DNA of 64,000 bases from Fusarium oxysporum f. sp. lycopersici 4287 (Eukaryota > Ascomycota > Sordariomycetes > Hypocreales > Nectriaceae): contig NC_030988.1 of NCBI RefSeq assembly GCF_000149955.1, positions 211,373 to 275,372 of the forward strand, in the 5' to 3' direction. Shown here piece by piece: positions 56,550 through 64,000 of the stretch. A model generated the notes under the pieces. That model was not told the origin of the DNA. It searched no databases and saw only the letters and a program-made list of their open reading frames with translations. Position numbers and translations under genes: made by a program. Position 1 is the stretch's first letter. Each line of letters begins with the position of its first letter.

Positions 56550-58283
56550 ATGGCATACTCCATCCTAAAGGGGCTGCTCTACATTACTACTATTGTGAGG
56601 AAATCAGTGTATTCACGCCACAATCCGTTTATTACATACTGATCAAGTCATAATAGGGAAGCATTTGGATCGTCCTCCTCTTCATTTACCGACTATTTCT
56701 CCATCCTCTGGCAAGATATCCCGGACCAAGGCTCGCTGCATGTAGTCAGGTAAGTGATGGGTACTCATGGTCTACCACAGCTCCGTAATGCTAATCCCTC
56801 TACGAACCAGCTATGGTTCATCCAGGCGTGGACCGGTGGGCGCTACCCTTTTGTGATGAAGCAAGTTCATGACAAATATGGTGATGTTGTGAGGATTGCC
56901 CCGAATGAGCTTTCTTTCCGAACTCCAACTGCGTACAGGACTATCTATGATCGCCCTCCCAAGAAGGAGCATCAGTTTTTGAAAAGCGAAATTCTCTATG
57001 ACGCCCGTCTATCCACTGCGCGGCCCAACATTGTGTTCGCCCGGGATCCACATGACCACCAACTGCAACGAAAGCCACTTTCCCGTGCTTTTAGCAATAA
57101 ATCGTTAAGAGAGACTCAGCGTGTGATCGAACACTACACTGAGTTGTTCGTAACGCAACTTGTCAACAAGGGGGGGCCGGAAAGCAAGGGTATCGATGTC
57201 TCGGTTGTGTACAACTGGCTTACATTTGATATCATAGGTAAAGATGACTCATAGTCTGTGATTCGACTAATATTGGCCACTGCTAACACGAATAAAGGGC
57301 ATCTCACCTTTGGTGAATCATTCAATTGTGTTGCCCAATGGAGACCTAGCAACTGGGTCTCGCTTATCTTGAACTTTGTGGAATTGCTTAGGTTTGGTAC
57401 CGTTATGAACCGCCTTTCAGTCCCGACCTCTGCTCTTGCACTTTGTATGCCGGAGACCTTCAAGAAGAGCTTGACATATCATGATCAAGTTACAGATAAG
57501 AAGATTGATCAGCTGATCCAGGCCAGCAAGGTTCATCATGACAACCGCCAACAATCACTTCAGCAGAATAACTTCTTCGCTCGCACAATTCGAGACTGCG
57601 ATCTCGATCGTATTCATCTCCGAGAGCAGGCTAAGGTCATGATGCTGGCAGGATCGGAGACAACAGCAACATTTCTTGCAGGAGTCACCTATCTTCTACT
57701 TAAATACCCAGAAACACTGAAGAAACTTAAAAGTGAGGTCCGTTCTGCTTTTTCATCGACGCAGGACATTACGAAGGAGTCAACTTGCAAGCTCCCGTAT
57801 CTACATGGCGTTATTGAAGAAGGCCTTCGTCTCTTTCCGCCTGCTCCTTTTGGCCTTCCGCGCGTGTGTCCTCCTGGAGCGGTGATTGATGGATATTCCA
57901 TCCCTACAGGTACTATCGTCTCCGTCGATAACTTTGTCATGTCACATGACGCACGTAATTTCAGCAACCCAGATGAGTTTCGACCTGAGCGCTGGATTGG
58001 AGATGGCACAGGAGATTGTCTCGATGCCAGCCGTCCATTTTCTATCGGACCTCGAGCTTGCCTTGGTATCAAGCTTGCATACATGGAGGCAAGGACTATT
58101 CTTGCCAAAACGGTGTTCCCATACGACTGGGAGTGGGTCAACCAGGAAGTCAAATGGTTTGACGACGTGAGATTCCACATGACTTGGAAGAAGCCAAAGT
58201 TATTGGTTCGGTTTCACTCACAGTGCGAAAAAGAGAATTACGGTTCAGAATTTGAGCATCCCCAACTCAGTGCAGGGAAATGA
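56550..58283 (+). CDS. Cytochrome P450 monooxygenase, 516 aa (4 exons)
   Basis: Exons 56550-56594, 56657-56749, 56811-57237 and 57298-58283 join in frame; introns are 62, 61 and 60 bp. The first two short exons encode a membrane anchor ([20 protein letters not shown]) and the hinge [15 protein letters not shown]. Downstream are the I-helix AGSETT, the ExxR motif EEGLR, the PERW region and the haem-binding [10 protein letters not shown] with Cys443. It is therefore an ER-bound class II P450 that oxidises a small molecule with electrons from a CPR. The hinge and [22 protein letters not shown] resemble the large fungal CYP65-like group, but the family assignment is tentative. All catalytic motifs are intact. 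Confidence 0.9.
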
Positions 58284-59598
58284 GAGTGGAGCATGGTCCA
58301 CTGGAGTTTGGAAGTTGTATCGGGAGAATCCAAATAGGCTTTTATTCTCGCATGTTCTATTTGATATTGATTTACAACGCTGACATGAGAAAACAAACTT
58401 GTGAATGCCATGGTCGCGTTCTTTTCCACGAGATCTTTTCGAAACAATACCAAGTGGCCAGAATGTTGCATCCAAGTAATTCATACTTGGCATATGCTCT
58501 GGGACTATGTTCAAGAAAATATTCATATCAACAAGCCAGCCACTGCATGAATGATTCCTACCCACCCATAAATAATCGATGACCCCTAAGATAGGACCAA
58601 CCTCTAGAGGGCATACGCAGCTTAGCTTTTGGGTTAACACTTTTAGGCGCATGACCACAATGCAATACTATCGACCATGAGATACGGCGTATGGAATGAA
58701 GGAGGTCTGAGTCTTAACTTGCAAACCAAAGTTTTCCAGGCCAGTATGATATCCTGTTAACGAGGAACAAGTTTGGGTACCGTGGAAGCAAATGAGCGAG
58801 GACTGCTTCGTGGGGTTTCGGCAAGAGGACCCTCGCTGCCAAGTCTGACATATCCCTGAGAGGAAGGATCAAGTGCCGTCTTCTGGAACATACCTCTAAG
58901 AATCTGAAGTATCTGAGATGCCATACTGTACTGAGAAAATGAAGAGTAGGGTAGACGAATGATATATTGTGTCGCCGTCGATGCTGAAATACTGGCGCAG
59001 CACATGCTTTATGTCCTGTTCTACAGTCCGTCCTTGATTAACTGTCTTCCCGAAATGTCTTTGATGTACAAGAATATGATCTATTTATATAGACGCGTAA
59101 AAGATGAGGGACCGCTTTTTCCTACAATAGCTTGGCATTCCTTACAGTAGGTTGATTCAACGTTTATGCTTAAAACAAAGTCTGTATCGGCCACTTAAGC
59201 CATGTTCTAAATCTGGAAGGTTCTCCTTTCGGAAATATACATACTTATACTTTTCTTTTTACAATAGGATTGAAACGCTGCGCATGCTTTCTTGGTTTAT
59301 TTTTGTCTTTTTCTCTGTAGCCGTTCCCCGTCTATTCGCTGAAGTACGGTCAATTTCAGGTTCAATTACCTGTATCCGGCTCGCGATTTGCTATTTTAGG
59401 CGGCGAGACGAACAATGCAAAGCAGGAGTGTAGAAGGTGAACCTGAAAATTATTTGACCTCAGTTTCGCCAGCCGAATGCTATTTTAGATCGAGCTGCTT
59501 TTTGTAGCGTTATCTAATAGATGGCGAAGTCGTATATAAAGCCCAGTCGCCATGCCGCAATATTGGGTCTTTGGTTAACACACCAAGGTCACTGAAAG
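58284..59598. other. Intergenic region
   Basis: The minus frame starting at ATG 58923 (MASQILQILRGMF..., ending 58757) and the plus frame 59152-59433 show no domain. No gene is called. A TATA-like tcgtatataaagccc (about 59530-59544) lies about 65 bp before the membrane-protein start. Confidence 0.45.
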
Positions 59599-59664
59599 GA
59601 ATCAACGATGACTGAAAAACTGCATCAAAATGAATCAACGATGACTGAAAAACTGCATCAAAAT
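59599..59664 (+). repeat. Perfect 33-bp tandem duplication over a start codon
   Basis: Two identical copies (59599-59631, 59632-59664) of gaatcaacgatgactgaaaa plus actgcatcaaaat. Each contains ATG with the same upstream context. Because 33 is divisible by three, both ATGs are in frame with the following gene. Confidence 0.95.
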
Positions 59665-60117
59665 GCTTGCAAACTTCTTGCTGAGTTCAAAATCGTTAAC
59701 GGTATTTCCGCTCTTGTAGGCGCTATGAGTCTTGTCACGGTGATCTTTGAAGGCGCAAAAGTAGACGAAGACAAGATCTCCCTACTCGCGGCGACGAGCT
59801 TCCTTGTAGGCGCAACCATAACATCCACGATGGAGCTTGTAGTCGCTACACTGTTGTCCTTTGCATACCAAGATAGATTTGAAAAAGACTTCGCCACTAG
59901 TACCGGCGGGACTCCGATTTTGCTATGGGCACCAAGCTTTATGGCGTACATAGCCGCTGCACAATTTGTCGCAGGCCTAATTCTTTGGAGAGCTTCGATG
60001 TCACCAACCTGGTGTACCGTCTTTTTTGTTGCAGTGTTGTTTGTCCTATTGTGGGTCACAATGGCGACCGTTGTGAGCATCTGGAAGAACCGATCGAAAA
60101 CCGGCAGGCGGGGCTAG
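59608..60117 (+). CDS. Hypothetical four-helix membrane protein with a duplicated N terminus
   Basis: 169 aa if translation starts at the first ATG (59608), 158 aa from the second (59641). The duplication yields MTEKLHQNEST followed by MTEKLHQNA. Four hydrophobic segments follow: about residues 34-48 (ISALVGAMSLVTVIF), 60-86 (LLAATSFLVGATITSTMELVVATLL), 104-126 (ILLWAPSFMAYIAAAQFVAGLIL) and 134-156 (TVFFVAVLFVLLWVTMATVV). A basic tail (KNRSKTGRRG) ends it. No family is recognised. Which start is used cannot be told; both contexts are identical by duplication. Confidence 0.6.
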   Translation: MTEKLHQNESTMTEKLHQNACKLLAEFKIVNGISALVGAMSLVTVIFEGAKVDEDKISLLAATSFLVGATITSTMELVVATLLSFAYQDRFEKDFATSTGGTPILLWAPSFMAYIAAAQFVAGLILWRASMSPTWCTVFFVAVLFVLLWVTMATVVSIWKNRSKTGRRG

Positions 60118-62305
60118 GAGTGGCGATGCAAACCCGGAACAAAGTATCACGACCGGACGCCCTACACCTGCCGCCGCAATCTTTACGATCGGTGGTTTCC
60201 ATATCATGCGTTTGTTGGTAGCTTCGGGAGCCTACTACGTAGGTGCGGCCACTGCAATTACTAATAGAACGATATGTATACATGCAAGGATTAGATAGAT
60301 GACGGGCTTGTGATTTGGTTCTTAAGGATGGAGTAGGTGGCAATAACGCGATTACTGTATTTCGATGCCCAGCTAGAGTAGTACAATTGAATTTCCTTTC
60401 ACGAGAAACCTTCTTGGTTGGAGCCACGGACGTAGAGAGGTGACATATAAGGATCAAAGTTGCGTGAAACATCACGAGCCAATCACCAAACCGTCTTCTG
60501 TCGGCTCCCAGGACATAGCGCTGATTGTTGTTTGTTATGTATCATGATTATAGTAGAGGTGCGATATACGAAGAAGATGCTGGGCCACTTCCTTGCTCTT
60601 ATATGCCGCGAATGATAAACAGCTTGCGTTGCCGTGCAGAGAAGCCATAGAGCTAAAGGAATTCGAGAAGGAAAATCGAGGTGTTGACGCCGATACAATA
60701 GGCCAAGGTGGGAAGCACAAGGTGCCATATAGCCCAGAGGTGATGATTAATCAACCGGCTATCTAGTCTGGGGATAGCCCCAAAACCCTGCTATTGCACG
60801 GAGAGGAGACAACCCAAAACGCCCCAATGCCACTCCAACAGTCAACATTATCTACTTCAACGAAAGAGAATCTTCATACACATGTCCTCACGTCTGAGAC
60901 GACACCTGGTCGTACACCGCAGGCTCACACAAGGCCGCCGACCCAACTGGTAGTAAGCCAACTCGGCAGGCTACCGATGCCACCAATCAGAGTACCGACC
61001 CTACGAGCCTAACATTGGCAGAGACATACTCTCCTCCAGCCGAACCGTGGACTTGTTGGACGGCAAAAGGTTTCTGATTTATTAGATACAACCTCCATAG
61101 AGATGAAGGTGACAGCAGTCAAGAAATTCTGTCAGCATAAGACTGAGTTCACAGACATGCGAGACCTCGAAAAGCATATTCGCCCCCTACAAGCGTGCGC
61201 TGGCTTGGAGCTGTCGCGAAAGCACAAACTACAGTGGGTGTTAAGGCCACTTCTGGCACTGGCAAGATCCGTTCGTCCACGCCAGCACCGACCCGACAGT
61301 TTAGGTCCTAATCTAGCAGGTGTTGAATCCTAGCATGGTTGATGTGGAACTTTCACTCTTGCTGAGGATTTTTTAGCGTCAACGCCCATGCCAGGGCATT
61401 TACCTAATTCAAAAGTCCTATAAACTCGTAAATGAACAAGGATTTATTTTTACATTAGGCGGGATGCTTGCTTACTCTGTGCCCCCGCGAGCTCTATATT
61501 ATTAGCTGGTTTAGTGCAGAGCTCTTACCCTCAAAATAGATGCTAGGATTTAATTGGTTAACGGTTTACAACTTTGACTCAGTCCTACCTAGAACAGCCT
61601 TTGTTCGAACTCAGCGAAGGGAGGCTGGGAAGGGAAAAGCTGTGTGGAGCTTGCATATGCCTGTCTCCATAACGTAAGAGCGATATGTCACATGCCAGAG
61701 TATGGATGACAAGCTGGTTACCCCTCCCCGAGCAAGAAACAGAATTCCTACTGCCTATGGTGACTTTATGAGAAACGCTGATGACTGAAAACACTCTCTC
61801 CAATGCTGCTTAAGGACGCTGCATGTCCTTGATCAAAAAACACCTCACCTAGTTACCCTGCATCTGTTGCTTTTTTTGGTGGCCCCACTTCCCTGGAGTG
61901 GCGCCGGGATTTCGGAAGATCCGGCCCTTCCGTCCATTGAACATGTCGCAGCTTTGTCTGGGTGATGAATCATGACTTGCACTCAATGGTTTTAGTACCG
62001 CAACAACCACCGCGGCAGTCTGCAAAATCGGCTCTTCTTCTTACGCGCCGATAACCTGTGATGCTGCTTCCAAAACTCCTCTGATCAGCCTCTCGCGCAA
62101 TGCGAACGGGTTGCGCGCCCCAAAAGAAGCGCAACGACTATTTTGTTTTTAGACAATACTATCCTTAACAAGGATATTTAAAGTAATAACTATATATATA
62201 GTATTTTGATTACTTGTTGTTAGACTATAAGTACAGTTATTTCGCTGTTTTTCAGTTGCCTTCTGTCTGTATACAACTTAAAGATAGACGATTACTTCAT
62301 ACTTC
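60118..62305. other. Intergenic region
   Basis: Frames at 60794-61012 (+) and 61103-61333 (+) carry Cys/His-containing strings (KKFCQHKTEFTDMRDLEKHI) but no complete finger. Bases 61880-62160 are GC-richer, followed by an AT-rich promoter-like segment (taactatatatatagta, about 62190-62206). Confidence 0.4.
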
Positions 62306-62689
62306 ATGTCTCAACAGACACTTCCAAACTTGGCATACAGCTGGCCTATGTATTGTCTTGAGTGCGATATTCTTGCAAGATGCCGGTGGAAGTTGGGGGG
62401 TAACCAACAGTCACATACAGTAAGAACCGCCTATCCACTGGATAGTATTGGATCAGTACGCTGTGACAAGTGCGCCTCAGCCTGCAGCCAGTCATTTGTT
62501 CCGACTATGATTGAAAGCTACCAAGCTAGACCGGAAATGCTATATCAGCCTGTCGTAAGGCGTTTTTTAGGTGACAGTGGTTCATTTTCTTCCAAACGCC
62601 CCAATAGCATTCAGCCAGGCCTGATGTCAGGCCCTATAACGTTAACACAATGCAGAGAAAATCCTGGATTGCGGCCCATTTTAAGATAA
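62306..62689 (+). CDS. Hypothetical Cys-rich protein, 127 aa
   Basis: From ATG 62306 (MSQQTLPNLAYSWPM). Two Cys clusters are visible: YCLECDILARCRW (C-x2-C-x5-C) and RCDKCASACSQSF (C-x2-C-x4-C), 32 residues apart, which could bind zinc. A TATA-like segment lies about 110 bp upstream. No family is recognised. The surrounding sequence is non-coding and repeat-like, so it may belong to a mobile element. Confidence 0.35.
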   Translation: MSQQTLPNLAYSWPMYCLECDILARCRWKLGGNQQSHTVRTAYPLDSIGSVRCDKCASACSQSFVPTMIESYQARPEMLYQPVVRRFLGDSGSFSSKRPNSIQPGLMSGPITLTQCRENPGLRPILR

Positions 62690-64000
62690 TTGCCGGTAAC
62701 ATATACAGCAAGACAGAGGCCCTGCTATTGTTTAGGTAAGCTGGAAGTGCCTAGCGATAGGTGTGAAACTATTCCTAAGACCTCTTAAAGCATTTTTGTC
62801 TGTTCAAGAACTAATAGCACTACAGATAATGGCCTGGGAATCATTGAGTCAAGTCGGTTTTGAGTAACAAGAGCCTGTAATACTGTTCTTTAATGGCGCG
62901 CCTTGAGAAGGATAACCATGACCCGACAGAGCATTTGAGCTTTCTTGACAAAGAAGCGAGTGAGACACATTTACTCCTGTCTGTGGCTTTGTTGATGCTC
63001 GGAATACTTATTGGAGCATGGTGCCTACCTTAAAGGTTATATATCGACTGTTTCAAGTACGGCTCCATAAATGTTTGGGGACTTTAGGCTTATTGAGGCT
63101 CGTTTGTTTGGTATAAGCTCGTGATACACTTTGTCATATCAATTAACTCTAATAAAACAGAATCTCTGGTCTATCTGAATAATATTAGGATAGGAATAGA
63201 TAGGATAAGATAGAATAAGTTTAGGTAGCATAGGATAAGCTATCAAATTTTGCTATACGCAGGTGAAACCTAATCGACAGATAAAAGGCGCATGTTTTCA
63301 TTTATAAAGTTAATGCAGTCCCTCCTATATTCTATGTTTATTCTACTTTACATTGAAATGTTTCCAGCGCCTGCGCAGATACCCCCGACATTTGTTCATG
63401 CATTCTATGCCAGTGAAGCAGTGCTAGGTCAGTAACACTCCGCTTCTTGGCGTTGACGGGTCATCATCATGACATCACGTTGCTGGCCGCAGAGAGTTTG
63501 GATAAAGTCCCAAATTTTACCAGTAGGTAATTATAGGATGAGTTCTTACTCCAGTCACGGCAGGTGGCGGGGTTCATAGACTCATCTGAAATGTCTCCCA
63601 AGCCAGACATTAGCCATTATAGACGCAATGGCCTAACCAAGCGGCCAGCTTTGGAGTGCTTCTGAAGCTTTGGTTAAAGAAGCAATACATGTGCTCTAAA
63701 AGGGGCAATAAAAACAAATATAGACCTGCCACTGATGTCCTCTAGCTAAGGTTTGATGCCAATTATAGATAGGCCTACAACGCATCCGGTGGGTTTCTGC
63801 CTCAAATTGAGAGGAAGCCTAAATTTAGAAATGAGGAAGAGAGAAACGGAGGAGGACGAGTGAACATCACCCCTGTTGATAACAGGACATGATGATAATC
63901 GGGCAAAAGCACGGCAACGGGCTGAGATAATCTTACAGTTTTGAGCACTTGTACAGTACGTAAGGATAAGATAGATGACTCAATAATGATTGAGTTCTTG
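62690..64000. other. Non-coding right end of the window
   Basis: No gene is supported. Contains the short ataggataaga-type repeat at 63185-63240. Nothing else stands out. Confidence 0.5.
63185..63240. repeat. Degenerate tag-gata short tandem repeat
   Basis: Runs of taggata, tagataggataaga and tagaataag with slippage-like variation over about 55 bp. Confidence 0.6.

Noticed and set aside
56754..56810. ATG at 56754 as the P450 start
   Set aside because: It lies inside an intron by splice signals; using upstream exons restores the membrane anchor and the PGPR hinge in phase.

Overview
This window looks like a scaffold piece from a filamentous ascomycete (Pezizomycotina; a Eurotiomycete-like fungus is a guess, not shown). 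The signs are short spliceosomal introns of about 50-120 bp with GTAAGT-like donors and CTAAC/CTGAC-like branch sites, monocistronic genes on both strands, 2EXR and F-box-like proteins, a GH64 glucanase, GPI-anchored wall proteins, and Copia, pogo and hAT-type mobile DNA. Three N-runs (5031-6000, 28387-28925, 35271-36027) show a draft assembly.

Layout. 0-2.5 kb: a Ty1/Copia retrotransposon on the minus strand with one 193-bp LTR, a half-tRNA-type primer site and a frameshifted pol. 2.5-8.7 kb: gene-poor DNA with a gap and a pogo-type transposase relic. 8.8-16 kb: a C2H2 regulator, two membrane proteins and an F-box/LRR-like gene. 16.5-18.9 kb: an intact four-exon acyl-CoA oxidase/dehydrogenase-like gene, with relics of an adenylation domain and a carrier domain directly upstream on the same strand. 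20.5-26 kb: a secreted GH64 beta-1,3-glucanase, an SRF-type MADS-box gene and a second F-box/LRR-like gene paralogous to the first. 28-32 kb: a gap-broken gene with Ser/Asp/Glu-rich repeats and a repeat-bearing GPI wall protein. 34-43.7 kb: hypothetical genes, the C-terminal half of a short-chain dehydrogenase cut by a gap, a 2EXR protein, a minisatellite and a BRCT-like fragment. 44-46 kb: a 188-bp hAT-like MITE, palindromic repeats and a two-exon GPI protein. 47-58.3 kb: an FAD dehydrogenase, an amidase, an MFS transporter and a cytochrome P450, which could form a small catabolic or specialised-metabolism neighbourhood. 59.6-60.1 kb: a four-helix membrane protein whose start codon lies in a perfect 33-bp tandem duplication. 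The rest is mostly non-coding.

Multi-exon models were built by hand. Joined exon lengths are divisible by three for the C2H2 gene (281 aa), the acyl-CoA oxidase-like gene (561 aa), the small GPI protein (165 aa), the MFS transporter (528 aa) and the P450 (516 aa). Family calls rest on motifs recognised by eye; no database search was run.
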